DNA of 38,917 nt. Origin: a virus. Both the position numbers and the translations under genes were made by a program. Shown piece by piece: positions 7,712 to 17,615 of this stretch. The stretch's first letter is position 1; each line of letters begins with the position of its first letter. Under the pieces are notes generated by a model. The model made no database searches. It was not told the DNA's origin and worked only from the letters and a program-made list of their open reading frames with translations. The DNA lies in IMG/VR virus record IMGVR_UViG_3300032282_003198, positions 1 through 38,917 of that record. One strand, 5' to 3'.

Positions 7712-9949
7712 TTATTCAATTGATGTTAGTGGTCTTGCTTGTGCAGTAACAGATGTGGTCCATACTTTATTTTCAACTTTCTGTTTCACATCCGAAACTT
7801 GCCACACACATCTTTCATAATTATATGAACTTGGTACATGGTCAAGTGTAAATTGAGAAAGTGCCGTGATTCCACCAATACCTAATAATTCCATAGTGAA
7901 ATTGGTACCTGGCATCAATCCATTGTTGGTATAAACTGATCGTTTGTCTTTTGTATTCAACAAAACAGACTTCAAGAAACTTGGTCCATTTTCAGCTAAA
8001 ATATGAACTGTTTTTTTGTCCAGTGCTGTATAAACATAAAATTCCTTCTTGTTTTCAGATTTGAACATCCGTTTAAGTTTGGTTTGACTGTTTTCATTGG
8101 TGTTATTTGACGGGGTTGTTTTGTCTGGCGGAATGACTCCTCTATCAAACAATCTGTCTCCGCGAGAGAACTTACTTATTTCCATTGTCTTTGCATCATA
8201 ATTTGCAGTTCCATATCCTTCGGGTAGGTCTTTTCCACTTGCACTCTGCATTACCATTTGATTGGACATTTCTCCGCTCAATTTCACGGAAAATTCTGCG
8301 GTTTTCATGAACGCTGAATTTACCGATCCAATTGATATTGTTAACAAACTTTTGGCATCTTTTACCGTGTTGATTGGGGTAAAATTGGAATCTACAACCG
8401 TGTACACCGTTCCATTTCTTTCAACGGGTCTGCATTGCAATTGGCAAATATTGCACATTGCTTCGGATATATGCTGTAACAATTCTTCTACCAGTTTTAG
8501 TATAGTTTCATTTTTCTTAACAAGTGATTTAAAAAAATCTACAGAAACATATATGTCTTGTAGATATCCCCAATATCCAGAAGTTGGTCCGGTTCCATCT
8601 AAACTTGGATATTTTTCATATATCGGAAAAGAGTTTCCGGATTTATTTATGATGGACTTTATATCATCATATGATTCGTCAAAGTCAAATTTATCTATTA
8701 CATTTTTAATATCCGGAAACAATGTGTAATACTGACCGGATTGTGCAGTCGCAAGACTCTTTCCTTGTTGCGACTTTGTATCTTTAGGCACAAACCTGGG
8801 GGCAATTTGATTTGGAATCAGAATGTTCTTATTGGTAGATTTTAGTGCTGGGTGTGAGCATATTGGAATATTATTTACATCAAACTTTGACGCGCCGACT
8901 TTGGTATCATTTCCGTCTTTATCAAGAAATTTTGTCTCAAAAAACGTGTTTATTATGTCAACAACTAAGTCCATTCTCATCCAAGCGGCTTTTTCATACT
9001 TAAACACTCTACCTTCAGTTTTTATGTTCAATTTTTTGGCAGCATCTGTTTTTTTGTCAGGTTTATCCTGTATAGTCATATTTTGCATATCGCCACTGAA
9101 AGTGAACTCGGTGAAATCTTTTAATTGAATAGTTTTCTTTTTGTCTGTTTGGTCTGTCTGGTAAGATTGTTTATTTTGATATGACTGACCTTCGACCAAA
9201 TAGTTTGCGTTTGTTATTGTCGTGAAACAATCATATCCACCAAATTCATTGATAGAATATCCATAATCTGTTATAAATCCCATAGCCAAATCATAATTTC
9301 CGTTGGAACGTTTGATCCATTCTGATGTGTATTCCTGTGTTCCTTCAAAAATTCCATACAACCATTTCGTGTCTGTCAAGTCAACCAAAGAAATTGTATC
9401 ATAATGGTTCCATCCCCATTCTACCAAACAAGTAATTCGAGGTGTAAGAAAATACGGAGTAAGATATTCAAGTTGCGACAATGAATAACATTTCCATGTT
9501 ATTTTTGTTTTACGACACAATGCATTAAATCCACTGTTTGCTCCACCGGAAAATTCGGTGTCTATTGAAACGATGCTTGGAGGTGGTCGATGTGGAAAGT
9601 CGGAAAAGAATTTGGATCTATCGTTCACAATAGCTTCCCCCGTTGCAGTTCCTATTTGATGTGGTTTTCCATAAGCATCAACTCCGATGGTTATATATCC
9701 GTCCGGTGAAAATCCATAACTCTCGTCAAATCCTTCGGTTCCGCCCATCACAAAACCCTGAAGTCCTTCGTCGGCCATTGAAGATATTCCATTGGAAAAT
9801 ACTCTTGTCCACGCGGTCTTTGGTCCGCTGTATGGAGTTCCTGCTGGATCGGACCCATATTCGCGAGTTCTTCTATCAAGTTCATCTTTGATCCAATTAT
9901 CCAACGGATGCAATCCCCATGGAAATATTTTTTTATTTTCTTCTGCCAT
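7712..9949 (-). CDS. large tail/baseplate structural protein, possible hub, 745 aa
   Basis: Probable baseplate component. The N-terminal half has alternating polar and aromatic beta-rich sequence, including KITWKCYSLSQLEYL and FLTPRITCLVEWGW (about residues 150-180). A Lys/Asp-rich linker follows near residue 270. A helical segment, ETILKLVEELLQHISEAM, precedes NGTVYTVVDSNF, which resembles the segment of phage hub proteins that builds a beta-barrel. The C-terminal part is beta-rich again. It follows the LysM protein, and the order tape measure, LysM protein, hub is seen in P2-like phages, so a hub role (T4 gp27-like) is plausible. I cannot see a diagnostic motif, so the exact subunit is uncertain. 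Confidence 0.65.
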   Translation of the reverse strand: MAEENKKIFPWGLHPLDNWIKDELDRRTREYGSDPAGTPYSGPKTAWTRVFSNGISSMADEGLQGFVMGGTEGFDESYGFSPDGYITIGVDAYGKPHQIGTATGEAIVNDRSKFFSDFPHRPPPSIVSIDTEFSGGANSGFNALCRKTKITWKCYSLSQLEYLTPYFLTPRITCLVEWGWNHYDTISLVDLTDTKWLYGIFEGTQEYTSEWIKRSNGNYDLAMGFITDYGYSINEFGGYDCFTTITNANYLVEGQSYQNKQSYQTDQTDKKKTIQLKDFTEFTFSGDMQNMTIQDKPDKKTDAAKKLNIKTEGRVFKYEKAAWMRMDLVVDIINTFFETKFLDKDGNDTKVGASKFDVNNIPICSHPALKSTNKNILIPNQIAPRFVPKDTKSQQGKSLATAQSGQYYTLFPDIKNVIDKFDFDESYDDIKSIINKSGNSFPIYEKYPSLDGTGPTSGYWGYLQDIYVSVDFFKSLVKKNETILKLVEELLQHISEAMCNICQLQCRPVERNGTVYTVVDSNFTPINTVKDAKSLLTISIGSVNSAFMKTAEFSVKLSGEMSNQMVMQSASGKDLPEGYGTANYDAKTMEISKFSRGDRLFDRGVIPPDKTTPSNNTNENSQTKLKRMFKSENKKEFYVYTALDKKTVHILAENGPSFLKSVLLNTKDKRSVYTNNGLMPGTNFTMELLGIGGITALSQFTLDHVPSSYNYERCVWQVSDVKQKVENKVWTTSVTAQARPLTSIE

Positions 9950-9961
9950 AATGTATAACCT

Positions 9962-10264
9962 TTATATTGAATTCTCTCTTCTAAAATTTGATACAATCGT
10001 GTCTATGTTCTTTGGTATTCTTATTTGAGTTCCTGTTGGTGCTTTGAGTGTTGCCTTTATACCATTAGCTTGTGCAATAATCCACCACAAAGTTGCATCT
10101 CCATAATATTTGCTGGCCATGCTGTCTAAATAATCTGTTTCATTGGCCACCACATAAATATCATTAGTATAATACGGTATTTTTGGATAGCGGGTGGTTC
10201 TATACACTCGTTTTCCGTCATAACGATTAAACACATTGTTATTGTTTGTTATATATCTGTTCAT
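9962..10264 (-). CDS. 53: LysM-domain baseplate protein, gp53-like, 100 aa
   Basis: Small baseplate protein with a LysM-type fold. Residues around 40-85 read DYLDSMASKYYGDATLWWIIAQANGI and end in TGTQIRIPK, the typical LysM pattern found in T4 gp53 and P2 gpX, where it binds tail or baseplate partners rather than peptidoglycan. The N-terminus is Asn/Tyr/Arg-rich. I place the start at 10264, not at the in-frame ATG at 10273, because the ATG then overlaps the TGA of the 692-aa gene as ATGA, the coupling seen elsewhere in this window. It sits between two large tail proteins. The exact subunit name is a family-level inference. Confidence 0.75.
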   Translation of the reverse strand: MNRYITNNNNVFNRYDGKRVYRTTRYPKIPYYTNDIYVVANETDYLDSMASKYYGDATLWWIIAQANGIKATLKAPTGTQIRIPKNIDTIVSNFRRENSI

Positions 10265-12339
10265 ATTAACCACCTTCCGGTTTCTGTTCCATCTGTACTA
10301 TATGATGCATTTCCATAATGAGCATCGCTGCCCAGTGCTTGTCGTTTTTCCATCAGTTTCAGTTGTACGCCAACGTCCACTTTCATTGGCAATTGACGAG
10401 ACTTTACACCATCAATAATTATGGTTTTTGTTGGACTGGCAATGTACGAATAATCTTCTGCTCGCAGTGACTCCCAGTTAGTATCATCCGGTATGGTCAC
10501 ACTCACCGATTGCATGACTGCTGGTTGATCATAAAACAAATCACCCAGTCTAAATGTTATCATTGGAGGATAAATAAAACGACTTTCTTTACCAGATGTA
10601 TCATCGGTTGCTGCGTCATTTGTCACAGTTGCTTTGCCTGTATATTTGCTTGGTTTTGTGAATCCAACTAAATAATTAATTCTGTTCCACATTGGCAGCA
10701 TTTCTAGCGCACTGTTTGCATATACAGTAAATGAAAAGTTTACATCTCGGCTAAATCCTTTGTACAAAAATAATTTATCTGCACGACCAATGTAGTTTAT
10801 GTCTTCCCAATCTGCACTGTGTTGATCGCTCAAAGCTGTGATGGTTGCTCTAAATGGTACATATATCTTGTTGATCAAATCATAAAAATAGAAAAAGATC
10901 AAATCTTTAGATTGATCGTTATCATAAACACTCAAAAGATTGCTTGGTATCTTATCGCGTTCACCGGACGTTAGTTCTATAGAATTGTAAGAATCGGAAC
11001 CATCGCGGTTTCTATAAGATCCTTCACTGTCATATACCGAAATTTTTGAAAATCCTCTCTTGTCCAGAGTAATTGTCTTATTGGACATTTTATTTTCAAA
11101 TGCATTCAAATCTCCATTTTGACTCGGTATATCTTTATATGTTGGATATGATACTCCTTTATTATCTTTAACTTCGCTGTAGCTTTCCGCCGACCTTCTG
11201 AATTGATTTGCCGTTGGGTCTTTGAAAGATTCAATCGACGCAACCATTCTAGTTTGTAAATCTTTCAGATTGTTTCTGTGTCCATCCCCGTCATTTACGC
11301 CCACTTCATCATTTGCAATTTTTACTTTATCTGCATACCATATTCTGGTGCTATTTGCGTCTTGCTTCTGCGGATAATATTTGTGATAATTGCTTGCTAA
11401 AAGTACCGTTGCTTTTCCTGCGGCATTTGCATTTGCATATGTTCCGTCATTGTAAAACAATTGAGATGCGCGTGCATTTACCGTCAAAAATCCTGAATTG
11501 TCCGCTAAAAATGCATAATATGCACCATCGTTCCCAGTCTTGTATTCTGGTCTATACTGCCATGTATCAGATTCTTTTCCACCAAATGCTCCCAATGGAT
11601 TTGTGCTTGGAATCAAAGATTTCAATTTACTCACCAAAGCACTCCCCAGATTCGCTAAAAATCCTCCATTTGTACCACTTTGACTTGGATTTGTTGGCCA
11701 CCTAGATTCAAACATTGAAATTGATGATTTTGCGGTTCCAAGTCTCAACATCCCCGCTCTTGCTCCTCCAAGTGAACCTGCATATCGTGAATATGCAATT
11801 TCATCAACTCCAAGTGCGGTTCCTTTAATTCCTGGCATTTCAGCATCTTTGGTTTCAAATCCGATTGTGCTCAACAAAGCATCTTTGAAGAAATTTAATA
11901 ATCCACCGCTTGTTTCTAAATGGCGTTTTGGATAATCAATCAATCCCAATGAACCTGGTCTTGCTGTGGCTTTTAATAAACTTAATGGATTGTATATTCT
12001 TGTTTCATTGAAAGCATTGGTGTTTTGCAACAGCAATTGTTTACCAAGATACAACAATCCATTTCCAGAAACAGAATATTGACCAATTCTTTGCAAATCT
12101 CTTACTGTCGAACCAACTGGAAATGCTTGACTATCATATTTGGTTAGATTCTTTGAAAATGTAGAATCACTTATTTTTGTATATACAAATGGCTGTGATG
12201 GTCCAATACTATATGTTGTGAATGGAGTATACTTATTATATATAGAATTAGAGTTGGCTTGAAATGTAGCCACTCTTTGATCAGCCGTTGTTCTTTGTAT
12301 TGGGCTAAATCCGTTTGGTATTGGTGTATCTTCTAGCAT
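10261..12339 (-). CDS. tail/baseplate structural protein, 692 aa
   Basis: Probable baseplate or tube-proximal structural protein. Most of the sequence is polar and rich in Ser/Asn/Tyr without known motifs. The C-terminal ~200 residues contain FSRDVNFSFTVYANSAL, LPMWNRINYLVGFTKP, MITFRLGDLFYDQPAVMQ and SVSVTIPDDTNWE, followed by LPMKVDVGVQLKLME. This beta-strand and loop pattern resembles the tube-like domain of tail-tube caps and initiators such as T4 gp48/gp54, but the similarity is impressionistic. The gene directly follows the tape measure gene and overlaps the LysM gene by ATGA. A TATTTATA element lies 7 nt upstream of its ATG, and no Shine-Dalgarno sequence is visible. Confidence 0.65.
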   Translation of the reverse strand: MLEDTPIPNGFSPIQRTTADQRVATFQANSNSIYNKYTPFTTYSIGPSQPFVYTKISDSTFSKNLTKYDSQAFPVGSTVRDLQRIGQYSVSGNGLLYLGKQLLLQNTNAFNETRIYNPLSLLKATARPGSLGLIDYPKRHLETSGGLLNFFKDALLSTIGFETKDAEMPGIKGTALGVDEIAYSRYAGSLGGARAGMLRLGTAKSSISMFESRWPTNPSQSGTNGGFLANLGSALVSKLKSLIPSTNPLGAFGGKESDTWQYRPEYKTGNDGAYYAFLADNSGFLTVNARASQLFYNDGTYANANAAGKATVLLASNYHKYYPQKQDANSTRIWYADKVKIANDEVGVNDGDGHRNNLKDLQTRMVASIESFKDPTANQFRRSAESYSEVKDNKGVSYPTYKDIPSQNGDLNAFENKMSNKTITLDKRGFSKISVYDSEGSYRNRDGSDSYNSIELTSGERDKIPSNLLSVYDNDQSKDLIFFYFYDLINKIYVPFRATITALSDQHSADWEDINYIGRADKLFLYKGFSRDVNFSFTVYANSALEMLPMWNRINYLVGFTKPSKYTGKATVTNDAATDDTSGKESRFIYPPMITFRLGDLFYDQPAVMQSVSVTIPDDTNWESLRAEDYSYIASPTKTIIIDGVKSRQLPMKVDVGVQLKLMEKRQALGSDAHYGNASYSTDGTETGRWLI

Positions 12340-12345
12340 ATTCTA

Positions 12346-12356
12346 TATAAATATCA
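12346..12356 (-). promoter_or_regulatory. TGATATTTATA element before the 692-aa gene
   Basis: Minus-strand TGATATTTATA lies between the tape measure stop and the ATG of the next gene, with the octamer TATTTATA only 7 nt from the ATG. It belongs to a set of eight intergenic copies. It is close enough to the start codon to act as an AU-rich translation element as well as a possible promoter. Confidence 0.35.
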
Positions 12357-15300
12357 TTATCTTCCAGTTGCTGACATGGCTGCACTCACATCACTTCCAT
12401 CCAAATATACTCTTACAGCTCCACCGACCAATAGATTAGTCAATGTGTCAAGTTTGGCTTCTAATGCAGATGTGTCAATTTTTGTTCCGGCTGTTAGTGT
12501 TTCTGTTTTATCAGATTTTCCAAGATTTGCTACAGCATCTGTTAATTGCTGCACAACTTCTCTCAATGCATCTAGATTCTTTACTTCTATGACGCCAGCT
12601 GTTTCCATCGTGGTGCTGTCTATTTGAGGCTTGGATTCGGCAGCGATATCATTTCCACCAAACAATTTTCCAATAAATGGAATGTTTTTAACAAAATCAA
12701 GTGCTTTCTTGAATGGAGATGTAATGAAACCAAATATTTCGGATGCTGCATTTTTAATGCTATCTACAACAAGTGAGAATGCGGATGTTACAAAATCAAA
12801 AGCAGCACCAAATGAGGATTTGATACCATCTACAATAGAAGTTCCAAGGTTTCCGTCTCCACCAAATATACCAGAGATGAAATTAAACGCTGTTCTGAAT
12901 GGCCATGTTAACGAATCAAGTAGCATTCCACCCACCGATGATATCCCTCGTACAATTCCCTCGCCAAGTTCCGACGGAGAATCTCCCAACCAACCGCTTA
13001 TCAATCCCCACGCAGCCGTAAATGGCCAGTATAATGCTTGAGCTATCAATTTTCCAACAGACCACAGTCCTTTCAATATGTTCATTACAATTTCTTTGCC
13101 ATCAAATATGTCGGCAACCGCTTCCCATAATTCATACATGGAGTTGACAAATGGCTGTATCATCATTGTCCCCAACTTCATCATGCCGTCAACCCATTCT
13201 TTGAAAAATTCTCCAACGCTAAAATTTATATTAAAATAATTAAGAACCCAATCTATTGCATCAATGAATGGTTTAACAAGAACATTATACAATGCTTTAG
13301 GAATTGCGGCAAGTGATGCCAATATTTTTTCTCCAATATTCATATCTTCACTTGACCATATGTCCATGAATTGACCTACAAGATCAACTACCACTTGAAC
13401 TGCTGTTATTATTAATCCAATTGGACCCAGAAATTTGGCAAATGTAGAAAATCCTTTCAAAACTGTGCTTATTACTGTGGTGATTGGTTTAAATACAGAA
13501 AATATTCCACTCAAACCGCTGCCAAAAATTTCTACAGCCCTCGCCCCTTTTAAAAACCACGCTGCAATATTTCTGGTTATAGCTGTAAATCTACCAGCAG
13601 ACCCAGATATTCTTTCGATCAATTCAAACATTCCAATCAAAGGTGTGGAAAATGTTCCAATCACCTCTCCAATTTTTTCGGACCAATCATACACAGTCAC
13701 CATAGCAGTTGATACTTTTTCTGCAAAAGCTGCAAATTTTTTTGTATTTTCTGCATTTCCCATCAAAGCCTGTCCAATGTTTAGTATTGGTTTTAACATT
13801 CCACGTATCAATGCTGCCAGAATTTTGAATATTGGAACCAACACCATCGCAGTTACCCTTACAATTGGTTCCAGAATGTCCGCAAGCGAAACCAACAGTG
13901 ATTGGAACGTGTTTGCAAAGTTACTCATCATTCCTTGCATTTTTTGTTGCATCAGTACTTTTTCATTTTGTTTTACCAAGTTGGCATCATCAAGAGATGC
14001 CATATTTTTTAAGTTTTCCAACTCGGCTTCTTGTGCTAATAGTTTATCTTTTGCCGCTTGATCCCCGCCTAGTAATATAGCATCTCTTTGCTTTTCAACT
14101 GCCATCATCTTGGTGAGGTCTTTGAGTTCCATACCTGCCGCCTTAGCGAGTGCCTCGCGTTGATACACACTCATCTTTTCAAAATCGCCAGCACGCTTTA
14201 CAGTTTCAAGAGTTTCTTTTGCCGCTTTTACAGCGTCGCCATCATACGCCAATTGACGAGCCTTTTGGAAAGATATGCTTCTTCCCAACAATGCGCTCGT
14301 TTCCAGTTCGTCATTGATACTGCTGCTATAATCCAATAACTTGCGTTGAGATGCCACAATCTTGTTCATGTCCGTTCCCAATGCTCTTGCTGCAATTGCG
14401 GACTTCATAAGTTTGCTAGGATTTGCACCCAACATTGCGGTGGTTTGTTCAGATGCATTGGCAATATCATTCATCACCAATTTAAATGGAACGCCCGCCT
14501 TTTCGGATATACCGGCACCCACCTTGATCACATTCATTGCGGCTTCTTGAGTGGCTTTACCAAGACCTTGAAAGTTTGCCAATACATTTGCAGAATCTGC
14601 TTCTGCCACGCCAAGGTTTGCCGACAACAATGCTACATTGCCCATTGTTTCTTTTGTCACAAGAGAGGTTCTTCCAAACACATCAGTCAGTGCTTTTGCT
14701 GATGCATATGCCTGTTCAACACCAACTCCCATATCTTGGAATTGTCTATTGACGGATTCTGCGTCAGAACGCAATTGTACCATCTGGTTAATTGAAAATC
14801 CTGTTTCTTTTCTGAAATTTTCAGCAGCCTTGTCCAATGCAACAAAACGTTCATAGCCCAACATCAATAATTTTTCCAAAATAACAAATTCAATCACCGC
14901 AAATTCTAACTTCTCGGCAAAATCTTCAGCCGATTTTATCATTTTTCCAAGACCGCCCAGAGCTTCATATGATGAATCTTTGAGATGCGACATGAATCCC
15001 TGTCCTCTTTTTATTTCTACAGATGCTTTTTTGTTCTGTTCAACTATTTCTTTTTCTTTTTTGATTTGCTCGTCGTAATATGCCAGTCCTTCATCACGTT
15101 CTTTCTTTTTTGTTTTATATTCTTTTTCAGCAATCTTGAACGATTGAATTGCTTCATCTTTTTGTTTTTTTGCGGTGGCCAGAGAATCAATTGCACCAAC
15201 CAGTCTCAATCTGGCCTCTTTTTTTTGGCTTTCCGTTGCCGCTGCTGCCAAATCACTCTCGGCTCTGACTATTCTGGCACTTGCAAGTGCCATGCCAAAT

Positions 15301-15713
15301 TCAGATCGTTTGTTAGTAACAAACAGAGCTTGCTTCTCTCGTTCATATTTCATTTCACTCTCAGCCGCTTCTCTCGCAATGTTTGCTGCATTTTCTGAAT
15401 ATCTTATTTTTTTGAACTGAAGTTGTGTTATTTTTTCTTCAGATTTTTCTACTTCGCTATAAATTTGTTGATCTATTTGTCCGCGAATTTTGGTGTTGCT
15501 CAACACTTGTTTGGACATTTCTGCCATTTTTGTAAAATCGACAGCACTGTCACCAGTCATTCTTGTGGTTACCGATAGTATGTCGGAAAGTCCTTTGAAT
15601 GTTCTCAACATATCTGCCGCCATATCTCTGGAGTCTTTCATCGCCTCCCGATAATCCATCGCAGTCGCCAATGTTCGGGGGTCTAATGATGGTATTGTGG
15701 GAGTCTCAGCCAT
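12357..15713 (-). CDS. tail tape measure protein
   Basis: Sets tail length and occupies the tube lumen until DNA ejection. The 1118-aa protein has the expected composition. It has a long charged coiled-coil N-terminal third (about residues 60-260, many Lys/Glu/Ala heptads). A helical middle includes ANVLANFQGLGKATQEAAMNV and other segments typical of phage tape measures. Several hydrophobic stretches follow between about 600 and 830 (MVLVPIFKILAALIRGML, FLGPIGLIITAVQVVVDLVG). The C-terminal half contains Trp/Phe-rich repeats (WSVGKLIAQALYWPFTAAW, MLLDSLTWPFRTAFNF). At about 1.5 A per helical residue it would give a tail of roughly 170 nm. It sits between the gp26-like proteins and the baseplate genes. 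T4 gp29 is much shorter (590 aa). Confidence 0.92.
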   Translation of the reverse strand: MAETPTIPSLDPRTLATAMDYREAMKDSRDMAADMLRTFKGLSDILSVTTRMTGDSAVDFTKMAEMSKQVLSNTKIRGQIDQQIYSEVEKSEEKITQLQFKKIRYSENAANIAREAAESEMKYEREKQALFVTNKRSEFGMALASARIVRAESDLAAAATESQKKEARLRLVGAIDSLATAKKQKDEAIQSFKIAEKEYKTKKKERDEGLAYYDEQIKKEKEIVEQNKKASVEIKRGQGFMSHLKDSSYEALGGLGKMIKSAEDFAEKLEFAVIEFVILEKLLMLGYERFVALDKAAENFRKETGFSINQMVQLRSDAESVNRQFQDMGVGVEQAYASAKALTDVFGRTSLVTKETMGNVALLSANLGVAEADSANVLANFQGLGKATQEAAMNVIKVGAGISEKAGVPFKLVMNDIANASEQTTAMLGANPSKLMKSAIAARALGTDMNKIVASQRKLLDYSSSINDELETSALLGRSISFQKARQLAYDGDAVKAAKETLETVKRAGDFEKMSVYQREALAKAAGMELKDLTKMMAVEKQRDAILLGGDQAAKDKLLAQEAELENLKNMASLDDANLVKQNEKVLMQQKMQGMMSNFANTFQSLLVSLADILEPIVRVTAMVLVPIFKILAALIRGMLKPILNIGQALMGNAENTKKFAAFAEKVSTAMVTVYDWSEKIGEVIGTFSTPLIGMFELIERISGSAGRFTAITRNIAAWFLKGARAVEIFGSGLSGIFSVFKPITTVISTVLKGFSTFAKFLGPIGLIITAVQVVVDLVGQFMDIWSSEDMNIGEKILASLAAIPKALYNVLVKPFIDAIDWVLNYFNINFSVGEFFKEWVDGMMKLGTMMIQPFVNSMYELWEAVADIFDGKEIVMNILKGLWSVGKLIAQALYWPFTAAWGLISGWLGDSPSELGEGIVRGISSVGGMLLDSLTWPFRTAFNFISGIFGGDGNLGTSIVDGIKSSFGAAFDFVTSAFSLVVDSIKNAASEIFGFITSPFKKALDFVKNIPFIGKLFGGNDIAAESKPQIDSTTMETAGVIEVKNLDALREVVQQLTDAVANLGKSDKTETLTAGTKIDTSALEAKLDTLTNLLVGGAVRVYLDGSDVSAAMSATGR

Positions 15714-15734
15714 TTATTATAAATTCGTTAGTGT

Positions 15735-15750
15735 TATATTATAAATATCA
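15735..15750 (-). promoter_or_regulatory. TGATATTTATAATATA element upstream of the tape measure gene
   Basis: Exact 16-nt copy of the element at 5899-5914, here in the 44-nt gap between the 305-aa gene and the tape measure gene, 22 nt upstream of the tape measure ATG. The TGA is not a stop codon of the neighbouring gene here, which argues that the match is not just a by-product of gene ends. Confidence 0.4.
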
Positions 15751-15757
15751 CTTTTGG

Positions 15758-16675
15758 TTACTTTTTTGCTGTTGGAGGACGTGCTATCTTGCTGGGTTGT
15801 TTGCTTCCTTCACTGGCCGATTTGTTGGCATCTGCTTCTGCTTTCTTGGCATCCACCAGTTTTTTAATATAAAAAGCCCTCAACATTGTTGGCATTTTAT
15901 ATACACCTTCTTGAGTAAATGCACCATTACTATAATAACAAAGATCAAATATCTCACTGTGTATGTTCATTTTGCTTTCTGGCCGTATAGCAAATATATC
16001 TGTATTTATGTCCATTTTACTCTTTCTTACCGCGTTGCATATTGGACAACTTACTGCTATTTCGTTTATATAACCTGGTGTATGTTCTTCATAAAACTTT
16101 CTGAATAGTTTACTGTCTGTTGCACTCAGTTCATATTCATAAAAGTTATTTATATCTATTACATCATCTATTTTTAGAGTTATAACTTTGGCAAAAGCCA
16201 ACCAACCATGTTTTATATATATATCATGTTCATTGCAGGTTGGTAATTTGAAATATACATTCTTTTTGCATTTTTGAAAAGTATAACTCAAACAATTACT
16301 TCCGCGTTCATATTGCAAAAAATCAAACATTCTGCCGCGAAATCCAAACGATATATCATGTTCATATTCAGAATCACATTCTGAACATTGTGTTTTCATT
16401 TTTGTATAAGCACCATAATTGGCAATACGCAGATTCAACAATATTGATTGCTTGTCACAATACAATAATTCACTGGTATCTATACCACCTTCTACAACTG
16501 CATCAAGAAAAGATGTTTCAAGCAATCCGCGTTTTGATAAATTATTATTACACAGCAGTTCTTCATGTTCTGCTGCAATTGGAAATATATTTACTTTACC
16601 GGACGCATAGCGTGAACCGCTTGGATAGAAATATCCTTCTGATGCCAGATCAATGATTTCAGCATGCAGATTCAC
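15758..16675 (-). CDS. T4 gp26-type baseplate protein, zinc-ribbon paralogue 2, 305 aa
   Basis: Member of the T4 baseplate hub/assembly family (gp26-like), paralogous to the preceding 287-aa protein. Both begin with an [IV]DL.S.GYFYP motif, continue with SGKV.I and E/RHE.L..N.NL.KRG/KG, and carry paired Cys-x-x-Cys motifs (here CSEC and CPIC) that should bind zinc. In this copy extra Cys residues appear (LLYCDKQ, SNCLSY, QKCKK). The C-terminal tail is Lys/Ala/Pro-rich. The frame starts with GTG (16675); I chose it because the neighbouring ATG at 16682 is in another frame and the GYFYP motif lies right after this start. It lies between its paralogue and the tape measure gene. Whether it is a virion component or a chaperone is not resolved by sequence. 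Confidence 0.75.
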   Translation of the reverse strand: MNLHAEIIDLASEGYFYPSGSRYASGKVNIFPIAAEHEELLCNNNLSKRGLLETSFLDAVVEGGIDTSELLYCDKQSILLNLRIANYGAYTKMKTQCSECDSEYEHDISFGFRGRMFDFLQYERGSNCLSYTFQKCKKNVYFKLPTCNEHDIYIKHGWLAFAKVITLKIDDVIDINNFYEYELSATDSKLFRKFYEEHTPGYINEIAVSCPICNAVRKSKMDINTDIFAIRPESKMNIHSEIFDLCYYSNGAFTQEGVYKMPTMLRAFYIKKLVDAKKAEADANKSASEGSKQPSKIARPPTAKK

Positions 16676-16683
16676 GCTTCATC

Positions 16684-17547
16684 TTAGTTCTCGGTCAAGT
16701 TTGGCCAGAAGAAGTTTGCTCCCAATGGAACAGTCATCTTTATTTGATGCCCACAAGACGGACAAGTAAAATCAAAATTCATGTCCATGTCTGGTGTGTT
16801 TTCACGCACAAACCTGCGCAGAGCCAAACTGTCTTTGGCTGTTAGTTGAGTATCAACAAAATTCTTGATTTTACCGCGATCAGATTCACCGTCAATTGAC
16901 TTTATGGTATATTTCAAACGAGTGGTGATTTCTGGAGCATTTGTATTGTTGGCTCCGCCAAACTTGGCCAATGCTTTTAGTTCAGCATCAATATCAGTTT
17001 CATCTTTATGAGTCAGCAAACTGACTGTCACAACCTTGCCAGAATTTGGCAATTTGAACGACAGTCTGTTTTCATTTTTTGTTAGACCGTCTGTGTTCAA
17101 TGGCTTGGCTTTTAACACACTCAAGTCAATTTCAACATTGGATTCAACGCCGCATTCTGGGCACTTGATTTTTGTGATATAGCTTTCACCATATGCACTT
17201 TTGCGAGCAGCAATAAACAATGCATTTTTGTCGCCAATAAGCAGGTCTTCTATGCCAACATTTGGTGTAGCAATAAGCGCCTTCAGAAACTCATCCAATA
17301 CTGTGCCTTTCTTGAGCAAATTGGTGTTGCTCAGAATATCTTCATGACGAGCAGTAACTTGGTAGATATCAATCTTGCCATTGCTCAATGGATGATTGGC
17401 TGGATAAAAATAACCTTGAGATGGCAAATCTACTGTTTCTGTTGGTATATTTTGCTTTGGTGCTTCTGCTTGATTTTGAATCAATGCAGTTTTGACTGCG
17501 TTATTGAATGGTAGCGACTTTGATACAGGAATAGTTGTTTCTGACAT
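16684..17547 (-). CDS. T4 gp26-type baseplate protein, zinc-ribbon paralogue 1, 287 aa
   Basis: T4-baseplate-family protein, probably acting in baseplate hub assembly. The core starts at VDLPSQGYFYP (about residue 40) and goes through NGKIDIYQVTARHEDIL and NLLKKGTVLDEFL. Two Cys-x-x-Cys motifs are visible, KCPECG near residue 148 and CPSCG near residue 262. They enclose a beta-rich region and end with TVPLGANFFWP. The first ~35 residues are a polar extension absent from the paralogue. The 305-aa paralogue follows after 8 bases. An AU-rich gap upstream holds a TATTTATA element (17587-17594) and a short inverted repeat. Family membership is well supported by the shared pattern; the specific T4 counterpart is not certain. 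Confidence 0.8.
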   Translation of the reverse strand: MSETTIPVSKSLPFNNAVKTALIQNQAEAPKQNIPTETVDLPSQGYFYPANHPLSNGKIDIYQVTARHEDILSNTNLLKKGTVLDEFLKALIATPNVGIEDLLIGDKNALFIAARKSAYGESYITKIKCPECGVESNVEIDLSVLKAKPLNTDGLTKNENRLSFKLPNSGKVVTVSLLTHKDETDIDAELKALAKFGGANNTNAPEITTRLKYTIKSIDGESDRGKIKNFVDTQLTAKDSLALRRFVRENTPDMDMNFDFTCPSCGHQIKMTVPLGANFFWPNLTEN

Positions 17548-17615
17548 AATATTTGTAACGATTGATTGTTACTCATATATATGGAATATAAATAGTTTTG
17601 CGTATATATAAAAAC

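Noticed and set aside
12631-14080. Several long plus-strand open frames opposite the tape measure gene
   Set aside because: Composition is that of an antisense reading of a helical coding gene; no start signals or motifs, while the tape measure frame is well supported.
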